Source: Clostridium sp. NkU-1 (GTDB lineage: Bacteria > Bacillota_A > Clostridia > Lachnospirales > Lachnospiraceae). From it: a stretch of DNA of 64,000 bases. The position numbers and the translations under genes were made by a program. Positions 51,297-62,867 of the stretch are shown here, one piece after another. The DNA is taken from assembly GCA_001312405.1 (NCBI GenBank), contig BBDR01000006.1, positions 124,001 to 188,000 on the forward strand, read 5' to 3'. Position 1 is the first letter of the stretch; each line of letters starts with the position of its first letter. The notes beneath the pieces are model-generated. The model was not told the DNA's origin. It made no database searches and was given only the letters and a program-made list of their open reading frames with translations.

Positions 51297-52856
51297 TTAG
51301 GTTTTTCCCCGGTAATCCTTAGGCTTTTCCCCAGTCTTTTTCTTGAAAATCCGTGAAAAATACACTGGGTCAGGAATGCCCACCCGTTCTGCCACTTCAT
51401 AAGTCTTTAATGAAGTGGTGCACAGCAGTGTCTTTGCTTCTTCGATCCGCAGATCTTGTATATAAATGCTTAAGTTTTCCCCTGTTTCTTTCTTAAAGAG
51501 CCGGCTTAAATAGTTGGGGCTTAAGTGAACCATGGAAGCAAGAGATTCAAGGGATATGTCATCGCCATAATGGAGGGCAATATGAGACTTTACGGAATGG
51601 ATTATGCGTGCAGCATCATCAGAGGGAACTGCATGACGGAGCAGATGCTCCATAAAAACCATCATGGTCTCTTCCGTGGAAGCAACCGAATTGCTTGCCA
51701 CCAGTTGTTTTAAAGCAGAGAGATGGCTTCCTTCCATAGAAGTTTCTCCGTCGGACTGAAACACCATACCAATACAAAACTGGTGAATATAGACGCAAAT
51801 GCTGCGAACGGTATCCAGCGGTAAACGGTTTTCATAAAATCCTGTAAACAATCGTTTCAGGATCTCCCTTGCTTTTTCCAGATTTTGATAATCGACAGCA
51901 GTCTTTAAAGCTTTTAAATCGTGATAAATGGTCTCCATCACAGTTTGAGGAACAGGAGGGACTTGGTTAATACACACAACCGGAAGCTCCGGTGAGTGCT
52001 TGGCAAACTGAACCGCCTGGTTTGCCTGCTCCGCCGCTTTTTCAAGATCAAGCGGGTTATTCTGGTGCAGACTGATTCCAATATAAAGAAGAAACTGCGG
52101 AAAGCTGCTTAAGATATGAAAGGTTTCAAAGCATTTGTCTGCCACCGGATAGGCAGAGGGGGCAATAAGGATTCCGTAGCAAACAAAGAGATCAGTGGGA
52201 ATAAAATAAATCTTATAATCACTGATACAGTCAGTAAGAATCCGTTTCATCTGCTCCAGATAATGTTGGGAGAGATCCCCTTCTTCTAACGGGGCCACAT
52301 CCAGACGTAAGACATAATAACTGGTTAAGTTAAGCTTAAGGGAAACCAGGCGGTTTGTTAAAAATAAATGTGAAATATCAGAATTTCGCAGCAGGTCGCG
52401 TAAAAACATCTCTCGCTGCAGCTCTAAATTCTGTTCGTTTTTACTGGCAAGTTCTTTCTTAAGCTGTAATCCGGTAGCAGCAGAAAGCACTTGTTTCTTT
52501 GCTTTTTCAATTGCCTCTGTCAGGTTTTCTAATGAAACAGGTTTCAGCACAAAATCAACTACCTGATAGGAGATGGCTCTTTTTGCATATTCAAAATCAG
52601 GAAAGCCTGTCAGGATAATCACCTTAATCCAAGGGTAGTGTTTGAAAATCTCCTGTGCCAGATCAAGGCCATCCATTCCCGGCATCCGGATATCGCTGAT
52701 GACAATATCTGGCTGGGAACGGGAGATCTGCTCCAGGGCATCCACTCCGTCTTCTGCCTGTGCCGTGACGATACAGCCAAGACTTTCCCACTGGATGATA
52801 TGAGCCAGTCCTTTTCGTATCACAGTTTCATTATCAACAATCATTACCTTTAGCAT
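51297..52856 (-). CDS. YesN-type response regulator (receiver + AraC HTH)
   Basis: 519 aa, unbroken. Receiver domain 1-120 with VDNETVIRKG and phospho-Asp in IVISDIRMPGMDG; a variable central region; C-terminal AraC/XylS HTH pair (about 410-519; SLASMVHLSPNYLSRLFKKE, VGIPDPVYFSRIFKKKTGEK). With the YesM-type kinase upstream it should activate the divergent sugar operon. Confidence 0.92.
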   Translation of the reverse strand: MLKVMIVDNETVIRKGLAHIIQWESLGCIVTAQAEDGVDALEQISRSQPDIVISDIRMPGMDGLDLAQEIFKHYPWIKVIILTGFPDFEYAKRAISYQVVDFVLKPVSLENLTEAIEKAKKQVLSAATGLQLKKELASKNEQNLELQREMFLRDLLRNSDISHLFLTNRLVSLKLNLTSYYVLRLDVAPLEEGDLSQHYLEQMKRILTDCISDYKIYFIPTDLFVCYGILIAPSAYPVADKCFETFHILSSFPQFLLYIGISLHQNNPLDLEKAAEQANQAVQFAKHSPELPVVCINQVPPVPQTVMETIYHDLKALKTAVDYQNLEKAREILKRLFTGFYENRLPLDTVRSICVYIHQFCIGMVFQSDGETSMEGSHLSALKQLVASNSVASTEETMMVFMEHLLRHAVPSDDAARIIHSVKSHIALHYGDDISLESLASMVHLSPNYLSRLFKKETGENLSIYIQDLRIEEAKTLLCTTSLKTYEVAERVGIPDPVYFSRIFKKKTGEKPKDYRGKT

Positions 52857-52908
52857 GGTGGTCCTCCTTTTTTATTTCCTGGGGCGTGCAGCTTGGGACA
52901 ATGAGTCT

Positions 52909-54626
52909 TTAAACAGGCCCTAAGTCGATGGGAAGTGTAACCAGTACTTCACTTCCATTTCCCTTTGCCGAAGTTATATGGATTCCGTACTTACTGCCAT
53001 ATAAAAGTTTTATACGGCGGTTGATATTGGCAAGTGCAATGTGATTGTGAGAAGTCTGGGAAACATCCTTGGCTGATTCGTTCCAGTGAATGGAAGAGGG
53101 ATCAAACCCAACTCCATTATCTGTAACCCGGATACAGACCTCCGACCTTTCTTCCCAGACGGAAATCCGTACAAACCCTCCTTTCCGCTGGTTTTCAAGA
53201 CCATGGACAATACTGTTTTCCACCAGAGGCTGAATGGTTAGTTTCGGCAGATAATAGTTTGAAATATTATCGTCTTCCAGATCAATGGAATATTCCAGTT
53301 TCTCATGAAATCTCTCTTTTTGCAGCTCCAGATAATAGCGGACATACTGAAGTTCATCAGCGAAACATATGGTTTGCTTATTCTTGTGAAGAATTCCCGC
53401 ACGCAAAAGCTGTGCAAGATTGGAGACAATCCGGGCGATGTGGTTTTGCCCTGCCTCCATACAGCGGATGTGGATGAGCTGCAGTAAATTAAAAATAAAA
53501 TGGGGCTCGATCTGGGAGTCCAAGGATTGAATCTCCGCATCCCGAAGAAGAAGCCCTTTTTCATAAACTTCATCAATAAGCTCTGCCATGCGGTCTGTCA
53601 TATGGTTAAAGGTAGAGGCAACCTGATTGGTTTCTTTATAAGGTGTGGAATCCATCCGAACCGTTAAATCTCCCTCTGCAAGCAGTTCTAACTTCTGTAC
53701 CATTTGTTTCAGCGGTTTAAAAAGAAAGGATAACAGGATAATACTGGCGGCCAGCGCAAGGAAGAGAACGATCAGTGTAAAGAAAACAGAAACCTTTACC
53801 GTCAAATGAATGGTTTCAAAGATTTCTTTATGAGGAATCAGGACATCAACCTGAATGTGGCTTTGGGATAACACTTTGCTGGTATGGTAATACCAGACGT
53901 CACCCAGCTGCAAATACCCTTTGGGATTGTAAGTGGGAATGGTTTCCTCTATGTTACGGCTGGAGGAAGCAATGATACTGCCCGAAGTATTACGGAGTAA
54001 TACGTATGCATCCTGGTAAATGGTATTGATGTTGGCAGACTGGATAAAGGAAGTGAGATTCAGCTCAATGATAAGTTTCCCTAAGGGTTTCATAGTATTC
54101 TTATCTAAATAATCCACAATAAAGTAGCTATAATCCGGGTCATGGGGCATAACAAATAAATCTCTGGCAGAATTAAGGTCACCATAAGTCTGGAAAACTT
54201 CCCTGATCCTTGCGGTGTTTCTCTGAAAGAGCCCGCCTTTTATCAGGGAGAGAGGTTCTTTGTCCTTAATCAGATAAATTCCCGTAATAATATTGGAATT
54301 TGGCAATTGGTTTAATATCTGCATCCTGCCAAGACCCTCCTCGATCTTAAGCCGTTCCATCTGGGTGGGGGATTGGAATTTTGCATTAAGGTTAAGGTAT
54401 CCGGGTCGCTCATAAGATAGTAGGCAGTGTTACGAAGTGCATCTAAAATCCGCCCGGTATCATTTGTAAATTGTTCCATATAAAAAGTAGCTGTTGATTC
54501 GGCAGTGGTTTCCAATTTGGAAGACACCACATGGACAAAATACAGCAAAGAGCATAAAACAGGGATTAAAATCAGAATGCAATTCAATATGGTGGAAATC
54601 CATGAAATGGAAAATTTTCTCTTCAT
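52909..54626 (-). CDS. YesM-type sensor histidine kinase
   Basis: About 573 aa. Short cytoplasmic start, TM1 (residues 10-35), an extracellular Cache-like sensor to about residue 285, TM2, HAMP, then the His_kinase/HATPase domains: H-box QIEPHFIFNLLQLIHIR, N-box VENSIVHGLENQ, G-box RVTDNGVGFD. Senses an extracellular sugar signal. One frame break near 54365 (SNPPTQMERLKIEE after correction). Confidence 0.9.
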
Positions 54627-54887
54627 TTTTTTCTCCTGTTTGTAAATATTGTCGGTAGGAATCTTCTTTACTGTAGCATAGATTTGGTGAAATAGGAATA
54701 ATTTATTCTGGTTTTGGGATAAAAAAAAGTCTATCTTTTGAGAAACAGGAAAAAAATTGACTCAGAATCAGAAATAGTACAAAATAGTACTAAAGATTGG
54801 GATAAGAGTATAATTGTTTGTGCAGAGTGCATGAATTATAATGGAATCACGAATCACAGATTAAAAAGGAGAAGGAGGAAATACCCA

Positions 54888-56217
54888 ATGAAAAAGAAGT
54901 GGCTAGCAGTTACCCTTGTATGGGCAATGGGGGTTACGATGTTTACAGGCTGTTCTGCTAAAAACCAAGACCAGTCCGGTGGGAATACTGCAAAAGAATC
55001 TGGAAACAGTGGGGAAATTGTGATCAATTATCCGACATTTCAGGTGGGGGTAAATACTGCAGCACCGGTAGTTTCTCAGCTTGTTGAGGAATTTAACAAA
55101 GAGTACAAAGGGAAATACCGCATTCAACTGGAAGAAGTTCCAGGTGACGCCAATTACGTGGACAAGATTAAAGTGCAGTTAGGGACGGGAGATTTGCCGC
55201 CGGTTGTCTATGGGGGTGGTTATAACTTACTGGACCTTGCAGTAGCGAAGGATCTGGTTCTTGATTTGACGGATACGGTTAATGGAGATCCGGAGTGGAA
55301 AGGGCTGTATTCCGATGCATCCTTAGAAACAAACAGCCGCAACGGAAAAATCTATGCTTCTTCTGCAGAGGGTTCCATTATTGGTTATTTTTATAACAAA
55401 GAATTATTTGAAAAAGCAGGGATTACAGAACCGGCGAAAACATGGGATGAATTTTTTTAAACAGTGTGATGCGTTAAAAGCGGCAGGAATTACCCCTCTT
55501 GCTATGGATACGGCAGATTCTGCATGGGTTACCCAGCTTTGGCTTGGTGCCATGGCAGCAACGGCAAATGAAGATGGTCTTAAGTTTATGGAAACCATGA
55601 ATCCAGACGATTACAATACTCCGGAGATGATTGCAGCGGCGGAAAAAGTCCAGACCATGTTAAGGGAATATACGACTTTGGATGCCATAGGCGGAAAGTA
55701 TGAAAATGCCGCAAATAATTTCCTGTCCGGTCAGGCGGCAATGATTGCCAATGGTCCGTGGATGATTGGGGATTTTGAAGATGAAGCAAAGGCAATGCCT
55801 GGTTTTTCAGATAAAGTAGGATCAGCAATCTATCCGGGAGGATTTGTTTATGACGCCCCCATTCAGGGATATTTTGTGACAAAGCAGAATGATCCGAAGC
55901 TGGAGGAAGCAGCGATTGCCATGGTAAAATTCTTTACCTCTGCTCATGCCCAGCAGCTTGGCTTAGAGACCCAGGGAATGATTCCAGCTTCCCAGACAGT
56001 GGAAATCACAAAGGAAGCAGAAAGTAAGTATCCCTTATTAGCCGATTTCTTAAATCAGGCTGAAGAAGCTGACATACGCAGTGACAATATGCAGTCGACG
56101 ATGTATTCCAATTTACTTGATGTGATCAGCCAGGAGCTGCCAAGACTGTATTCCGGTGACTTAGACCCAAAAGGATTTTGCCAGTCTTTAACAGACGGGG
56201 CAAAAAAGAACCAGTAA
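54888..56217 (+). CDS. Sugar ABC transporter substrate-binding lipoprotein
   Basis: About 443 aa, family 1 (MalE/UgpB) solute receptor. Lipobox MFTGC near residue 22; PTFQVGVNTAAPVVSQLVEE and the conserved AAMIANGPWMIGDFE. GGAGG precedes ATG 54888. A T7 run at about 55457 carries an extra T (corrected TWDEFFKQCDALKAAG). First gene of the operon divergent from yesMN. The preceding gap 54627-54887 is AT-rich without a clear -35/-10. Confidence 0.9.
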
Positions 56218-56238
56218 GGCGGTAAAAGGAGAGGTGCT

Positions 56239-57111
56239 GTGAAAATTAATAAAATGTGGATTCCTGTTTTTTTACTGCCAACAGTTGTTTTATTCCTAAT
56301 GATTTATGCAGTTCCTCTGGTGATGGTATTTGCCACCTCCTTATTTGACTACCGTTTAAATGCAAAGGATATGACTTTTATTGGATTTGGAAATTACTCC
56401 CGGCTTTTTCGTGATCCTGATTTTTTTCAGGCATTGTCCAATACGGTGACGTGGATCCTTATCCAGTGTACGGTTCATGTGGCACTGGGAACGGTGGTTG
56501 CCCTGGTCCTGTATAAACAGCCAAAAGGGTGGAAGTTTGTCCGTACTGCATACATGGTGCCAAATATTATTTCAAATGCAGCCATTGCCATGATTTTTTT
56601 AAATATTTTCAACCCTCAGTTCGGTGTGATTAATTCTGTGCTAAAGGCAGTCAGGCTGGAACATCTGACAAGAAACTGGCTGATGGACAGCCGTACTTCC
56701 TTTGTATCAGTAACCTTAATCTGGGTCCTGTTTGCAGGGTACACCACAACGCTGGTACTGGCACAGGCACTTTCCATTGATGATACGATCATAGAGGCAG
56801 CAAAGGTAGATGGTGCATCGCCATTTCAAAGAGATCTTTTTGTTGTGCTGCCTCTCTTAAAAAAAGTAATTGGGACTACCATGGTGATGGCAGCTACCTA
56901 TATGCTGCAAATGTTTGATTTGATTTATATCACCACCAACGGAGGGCCGGGAAAGGCAACCACCAATCTCCCTCTTTTGCTTTATAGTGTCTATAAAGGG
57001 GAGAATAATTATGGCTATGCCAATGCCATTGGTGTGTGTATTGTAGTAATTGGAATCGGAGCCATGGCACTCATTAATAAGGCATTAAAGGTGAATCAGG
57101 AAGAATACTAA
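56239..57111 (+). CDS. Sugar ABC permease, MalF/UgpA type
   Basis: 290 aa, unbroken. Six helices starting VFLLPTVVLFLMIYAVPLV; EAA loop IIEAAKVDGASPFQRDLFVV. GTG 56239 with GGAGAGG upstream. Pairs with the next permease; the ATPase is not encoded here and is presumably a shared MsmK/UgpC-type protein. Confidence 0.92.
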   Translation: MKINKMWIPVFLLPTVVLFLMIYAVPLVMVFATSLFDYRLNAKDMTFIGFGNYSRLFRDPDFFQALSNTVTWILIQCTVHVALGTVVALVLYKQPKGWKFVRTAYMVPNIISNAAIAMIFLNIFNPQFGVINSVLKAVRLEHLTRNWLMDSRTSFVSVTLIWVLFAGYTTTLVLAQALSIDDTIIEAAKVDGASPFQRDLFVVLPLLKKVIGTTMVMAATYMLQMFDLIYITTNGGPGKATTNLPLLLYSVYKGENNYGYANAIGVCIVVIGIGAMALINKALKVNQEEY

Positions 57112-57125
57112 AGGGGGAATATCAG

Positions 57126-57950
57126 GTGAAAAAAATATACGTTATGTGTATTAAAGTATTTATTATTGGTCATCTGCGTATGTGTTGCACTGTTCCCCAT
57201 TGTGTGGGTGTTCATGTCTTCCTTTAAAACCAATGCAGAGATTTTGGCAAATGGGGTTTCCCTTCCAAAAAGCTTTTCTTTGAAGGGGTATCAGGATGCA
57301 TTGACGATTTCCCCGATTTTACGTTATTTTGGAAACAGTGTGGTGATTACCGTATGTTCTACCGGGTTTAATGTATTATTTTTGGCAATGGCAGCTTATG
57401 TGTTTGCCCGGTGTACTTTTTCTGGAAAGAATTTGCTCTATTTTATTCTTTCCCTGTCATTAGTCATTCCTATGACGGCATTGCTCCATCCGGTGTATGG
57501 AGTGATTTTGAAGATTGGTTTGTATGATACGAAAGCAGGGTTGATTTTGGTTTATACTGCTCTTAATTTACCGATGTCATTATTAATTCTCAGAGGAACT
57601 TTTTTTGTCGGTTCCAAAAGCGTTAGAGGAAGCCGCATATGTAGACGGAGCAAATTTTGTACGTACCTTTTTCCAGATTATGCTGCCATGTGCAAAGGGG
57701 GGGCTGACCTCTGCGGCAGTACTGGCGTTTTTAAACTCATGGAATGAATTTACCTTTGCTCTGGTGTTGACAAGCGGGCAAAAGGCACGGACTTCCATTG
57801 TCATTAAGCTATTTTACAGCACAGTTCAGTTTTAATTATACGGCACTGTTTGCTGCCGTCACAATTGCGGTGTTTCCGTCCATTGCGGTCTTTGCCATCT
57901 TCCAGGAACAGGTGGTATCCAGCTTGACGACAGGGGCGGTAAAAGAATAG
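57126..57950 (+). CDS. Sugar ABC permease, MalG/UgpE type
   Basis: About 275 aa. WVFMSSFKTNAEILANG, six helices and EAA loop LEEAAYVDGANFVRTFFQIM; ends LTTGAVKE. GTG 57126 after AAAGGGGG. Four frame breaks (about 57152, T7 at 57600, 57795, 57825), unusually many for a short gene, all local and consistent with sequencing error. Confidence 0.87.
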
Positions 57951-57983
57951 ACAAATAAAAATAGACAGATAGGAGAAAATATT

Positions 57984-59085
57984 ATGATGAAGCTTGGAGT
58001 GATTGGTCTTGGGGAAGTTTCCCAGCTTATGCATCTTCCCATTTTACAGGATCTTTGTGAACAGTATACCATTACTGCTGTTTCAGATGTATCAGAAAGT
58101 CTGGTGGAGTTTGTACAGAAGAAATATCATATTCCCAATGGTATTTAAATGCTATAGAATTGATTGAACAGGCAGACATTGACGGGGTACTGATTCTTTC
58201 CCCTGACCAGTACCATGGAGAATATGCTGCTTGTGCATTAAAGGCAGGAAAGCACGTGTTTGTGGAAAAACCGGTTACTTTATGCAGCGACGAGTTGAAA
58301 GAATTAATTGAGTTAAAAAAAGAAGTATCCGGAATTAATTGTTATGGTTGGATATATGCGGCGTTACGCGGGACCTTTTTTTAAAGGCAAAAGAAATTTT
58401 AGAAAGCCAGAAAAAAAACACAGAATACCTTCGTTTTCGCGATATCATCCTGGAAGGACCGTTTTTCATTGGACAGACCAGACCTGTTTTTTATCCAAAG
58501 GATGTTCCGGCAGAGGTGATTGCAGAAGGAAATGCCAGAAGAAGGGCACATCTTGACCGGGCAATTGGCGCTTCGGCAACCGATGAAGAACGTACGACCT
58601 ACCAGATGATGACCGGACTTGGCTGCCATTCTTTTTCAGCAGTCAGGGAACTGTTTGGCATGCCAAAGAAGATTCATTCAGTTACGACTGCTTTTGGTGG
58701 GGAACAAGTGATTGTAGTCATGGAATTTGATGGATTTTTGGCTACCTATGAATTAATAAATAATCAAAATGTGGTGCAGTTTGATGCAGCAATTGAGATT
58801 TTCCAAAAGAACCGGAAGATTCATGTGAAATACGAAACTCCTTATATCCGCTATCAGCCTGCCAGCGTAGAGGTGATTGATTCTACGGAGACAGAGACAA
58901 AAACAACTCACTATGGACCTGATTTCCGCGATGCATTCCAGACGGAACTGCTATTATTTGCAGAGTGTGTGAAAACAGGAAAGCAGCCGAAAACCGTATT
59001 GGAAGATGCGGTGGATGACTTGAAGCTATTTGAAGAAATTATTGATGTCATGAGAAGACAACATGACGGACAGGAGAAGATATGA
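57984..59085 (+). CDS. Gfo/Idh/MocA-family oxidoreductase
   Basis: About 367 aa. Rossmann domain LGVIGLGEVSQLMHLP, then VFVEKPVTL (catalytic Lys in EKP) and GLGCHSFSAVRELFG, where the His is in the substrate site. These enzymes oxidise sugars or inositols, often at C3. Breaks near 58145, 58345 and a T7 run at 58375. ATG 57984 follows AGGAGA. Its stop overlaps the next start by 4 bases. Confidence 0.85.
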
Positions 59086-59980
59086 GTAAGATAACGATAG
59101 CGACCGCTCCCTGTTCCTGGGGCGTGTGGTATGCAGATGGAACACCGTCAAGAACCCCTTATCCTGTTTTTCTTGATCAGGCGGCTTTAGCAGGATACCA
59201 GTCATTGGAGCTGGGACCAGATGGATATCTCCCGGTTGATGAGGGCAGGCTTCGGGAGGAATTGTCCGCACGTAAGCTGAATGTATGTGCCGGTACGGTC
59301 TGCTACCAGTTTGACAAAGAGCCGTCCTTTGCCTCATTCCGGGGCCGGGTGGAAGCTCTTTGCCGCAGATTAAAAGCCTTTGATGGGAAATATCTGGTGG
59401 CAATGGATGAATCGGATGTGGGATTATACAGTGAAAAGAAGCAGGAGATGCCGCCTGAGATATGGAATGGATTTTTAGAGAAAATCAACCAGATGGGGAA
59501 ATTTACAAAAGAGGAATATGGGATTGAAGTGGTGTACCATCCTCATATTAAAAGTATGATCGAAACAGAAGAGGAGATTATCCGTCTGATGGATTACACC
59601 GGGTTAAACTTATGCTTTGATATCGGACATCATGCTTATGTGAACGGAGATGGAAACTATAAGGAAACCAGTGCCATTTCTTTTATCCGCCGTTACTCAC
59701 AGAGAATTGCTTACTTACATTTTAAGAATGTAGACCATGAGGTTCTTGCCCGTGTCAAAAGAGAGCATCTTGATTCAGATACTGCATTTGATATAGATGT
59801 GATGGGAGATTTAAAGGATGGAATCGTGGACTACGAGGAATTAAAGAAAGTACTTGATGAAATTGGATTTGAGGGAATTGGCGTGATTGAACAGGATATG
59901 CCAAAGGCCACCACATCCCAGGCGTGCGGCGGCAAAACGAAATCTGGAATACTTAAGGAGTATTCACATGATTGATTAGG
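59082..59980 (+). CDS. Sugar-phosphate isomerase/epimerase-family TIM barrel (IolE-like)
   Basis: About 299 aa. N-terminal ATAPCSWGVWYADGTPS, then VYHPHIKSMIET, LCFDIGHHAYV, YLHFKNVD and GIGVIEQDMP supply the metal-binding Glu/Asp/His set of xylose-isomerase-like barrels. Family members are inosose dehydratases, keto-sugar epimerases or eliminative deglycosylases. A one-base slip near 59930 probably moves the end from 59975 to 59980 (ending RNLEYLRSIHMID). Acts next to the oxidoreductase, with which it overlaps. Confidence 0.82.
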
Positions 59981-59988
59981 AGGATCAG

Positions 59989-60710
59989 ATGAAAATCATC
60001 ATTTGTAAGGATTATGAAGAAATGAGCCGGAAAGCGGCAGAACTGGTGGGGAAATGCATTGAGAATACACCAGAAGGGCTGATCAGTTTTCCGGGAGGGG
60101 ATACGCCTCTTGGAATGGTACATAAATTTACAGAGATGGTGAATGAAGACAGATTGATATCAGCCGGATCAAGTATGTTTCCTTAGATGAATGGGTGGGG
60201 CTTTCTCATGAAGACGGGGGTTCCTGCGGGCTTTTTAATCAGGAGAATTTATTAAAGCCCCTAAAGAAGCCGTTTGAAAAGGTCCATTTGATTCATGGGG
60301 ATGCAGAGGAGATCGAAGCAGAGCGGGAAGCATTGAATGATTATATCTTAAAATACGGTCCTTTGACGGTATCGGTGTTGGGAATTGGGATGAATGGCCA
60401 TCTGGGATTTAATGAAGCGGGAGTGGATTTCGGTTTAGAAGCCCATATCATTCCATTAGATGAAGTAACAAGAAGCGTGATGCCAAAATATTTTGGGGAG
60501 AAGTTTCATCCGACCCATGGAATTACCCAGGGATTAAAGCAGATTATGGAAGCAAAAACAGTGATTCTCATAGCAAATGGTGCCCATAAGGCAGATATTC
60601 TTTCCCAGACTGTCCATGGCCCGGTAACCGGGGAAGTGCCTGCAAGTATTTTGCAGACTCATCCGAATTGTTATTTAATTACAGACGAAGCGGCAGCGGT
60701 AAAATTATGA
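59989..60710 (+). CDS. Amino-sugar-phosphate deaminase/isomerase (NagB/AgaI-like)
   Basis: About 240 aa. SFPGGDTPLGMVHKF, YVSLDEWVGLSHEDGGSCG and GIGMNGHLGFNEAG match the glucosamine/galactosamine-6-phosphate deaminase group, nearer the AgaI branch (LDEWV..., GTC-like loop) than classical NagB. Would convert amino-sugar phosphate to keto-sugar phosphate plus ammonia. One frame break near 60165 (RIDISRIKYVSLDEW). Stop overlaps the kinase start (ATGA). Confidence 0.85.
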
Positions 60711-61789
60711 ACCGGCTGTGTGATCTTTCCGGGAAACGGAAGGAAATAAGGGAAAAGCGTGTTGTTGCAGGGTTTGATGGATTTGTTGATACAACGGTGC
60801 GTCCGATTGCCCAAACGGCAACGGCTTCATCAGAAGCAAAGATGTTTGCAACGATACAGGAGTTTGGTGAATTTCTGGTGAGTAAGGCAGGGAAAAGCTG
60901 TTCGGTGGAGCTAAAAGTGGAATCAAAGAGTCTGGGAGGAAATATGCCTTATTTCTCTCTGGGAGCGGGGACTTGGACTTGACGTTACCTGCATCGGAAT
61001 GTTGGGAGAGGGAGGAAGGCAGAAGATGTATTTTCTGCTCTTCCTTGTACCTTATATCCGTTTGCGCCTCCGGGGGAATCTACCTGTATGGAATTTCAGG
61101 ATGGAAAGGTAATGCTTGCACCTTCCTGTGAATGTTCCGGTGATGTGTGGGAACTGGTAATGAAGTGTACTTCCGGGCAGGCAAATCAGATGTTTTCTAA
61201 GGCTGATTTGATTGCACTGGTAAATTGGAGTGAGCTGCCTTTTTCCCAACGCCTCTGGCAGGAGACTTACGACCATGGATTGTCCAAGGAGTGCTGTAAT
61301 AAGGGACAGTTTGCATTTTTTTGATCTATGCGATATTTCACGAAAAATGCCGGAAGAGGTGGAAGGTGTTTTAAGGCTGATGGGAATGTTCGCCACAAAA
61401 CGGACAACGATTTTAAGCATGAATGAAAATGAGGCAGTTACCATAGGAAAACAGCTGTTAGGGGGCTGTCAGGATGGAGCAGAGATTGCTCATGAAGTGA
61501 GGAAACGGTATGGGTTGATGAGGTGTTGATCCATACATTAAAGGATAGTTTGCTGATGAGCAGCCGGGGAACGGTACGTATTCCTACTGATTTTGTAGAA
61601 AATCCGGTAAAGTCGACTGGAGCCGGAGATCATTTTAATGCAGCATCTTGTCTTGGTGTACTGATGGAGCTTTGTGATGAAGAACGGGTGATCCTTGCAA
61701 ACCGGGTGTCTTCTTTTTATGTCAGAAATGGATATTCGCCCAGGTTGGAGGAGATATCAGCTGGCTTTTGTAAGCTGACAGAAATATAG
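60707..61789 (+). CDS. PfkB-family carbohydrate kinase, atypical
   Basis: About 360 aa. VVAGFDGFVDTTVRPI at the N-terminus, SLGGNMPYFSLGAG (substrate-binding GGN), and the catalytic anion hole KSTGAGDHFNAASCLG. Larger and more divergent than ribokinase; specificity unknown but likely the sugar freed by the upstream enzymes. Breaks near 60972, 61015, a T7 run at 61318 and 61520. Last gene of the operon. Confidence 0.82.
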
Positions 61790-61980
61790 CAGGTAAAGGT
61801 GCCTAAATCCTTAAGTTGACGCCATTGCCCGTTTTACCGGCGGTTATGATTTGAAAAGAAAACATGGAAGCTTACAGTGTTTTCATTTTGTATGTACTTG
61901 AAAGTCCTTTGAGAGTTTGGTAATATAAGGAAAGGACGATACTGTTTGGAATGAAGAAAAGATGAGAAAGGAAAGGGTAT

Positions 61981-62640
61981 ATGAGCCAGAAGCTTCTTAT
62001 CCCCATCCTTCCGGAGGTGATGGATTTTGTTCTGGAAGATGTAGATGAATTATACCGCAGAAAAGACCAGGAGGAAGCGGTAAAGGATGTTTTCATAAGA
62101 AATCTTCATGTAACGGAGGAAGATCTCTCACACATGCGTTTTTCCGCCGTCATATTTGAAAACTGCATATTTCAGGATTGCAGCTTTGAAAAAGGGGAGT
62201 TTACTGACGTGGCGTTCCGGGCCTGCGACATATCCAACTGCAATTTTGAGGACAGTTATTTTAACCGGGTGGAATTTTCCTCCTCAAAGGGTATGGGAAC
62301 AAAGTTCTGCGGGAATACCATGCTCCATACCGTAATAAAAGACTGCAATTTCAACTATGCTAATTTCGATTCTTCCAGACTGGAACACATCCGCTTTACC
62401 GATTCCCAGGTCCGGGGAGGCTCCCTGACCCAGTGCCGCTGCAAGGCGCTTGAATGGAACCGTGCAAACCTGGAAAATGCCAGCTTTTTTAAGACGATGA
62501 TGAAAGGAATGGATTTTACCAACAGCACCATACAGGGATTGGTGATGTCTGATAACTGTACGGAGATCAGGGGCGCTGTGGTGGACCTATACCAGGCGGC
62601 GGAACTGGCAAAGTATCTTGGCGTTGTCATAAAAAACTGA
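61981..62640 (+). CDS. Pentapeptide-repeat protein, Qnr-like
   Basis: 219 aa, unbroken. From about residue 50 to 195 runs a series of A/C-N/D-L/F-x-x repeats (NCIFQDCSFEKGEF, CDISNCNFEDSYF, NCNFNYANFDSSRL) forming a quadrilateral beta-helix. Length and the C-terminal EIRGAVVDLYQAAELAKYLG recall Qnr proteins (RGV...YQAxLLMERLG), DNA mimics that shield gyrase from quinolones. Gyrase protection is inference only. ATG 61981; upstream GAAAGG. No terminator seen before it in 61790-61980. Confidence 0.75.
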   Translation: MSQKLLIPILPEVMDFVLEDVDELYRRKDQEEAVKDVFIRNLHVTEEDLSHMRFSAVIFENCIFQDCSFEKGEFTDVAFRACDISNCNFEDSYFNRVEFSSSKGMGTKFCGNTMLHTVIKDCNFNYANFDSSRLEHIRFTDSQVRGGSLTQCRCKALEWNRANLENASFFKTMMKGMDFTNSTIQGLVMSDNCTEIRGAVVDLYQAAELAKYLGVVIKN

Positions 62641-62867
62641 ACATTGAAGCCCTGACACGTTTCTGGATCAAACATGAGGTTTACAATAATCCCTTATGTG
62701 ATAAAATGGTTGTAATTATGTTACAAGATAAGCGTTTATTTAAGGAGGCGGGCTTTTTTATGATGGAACCCTCAAAGGCTGCATAGCACAGGTTATGCAG
62801 TTAAAATAAATAAGTAATTGTATAGCCTTTGCTATTCCTGACAGAAAAATATGTTTGGGAGGCAGCG

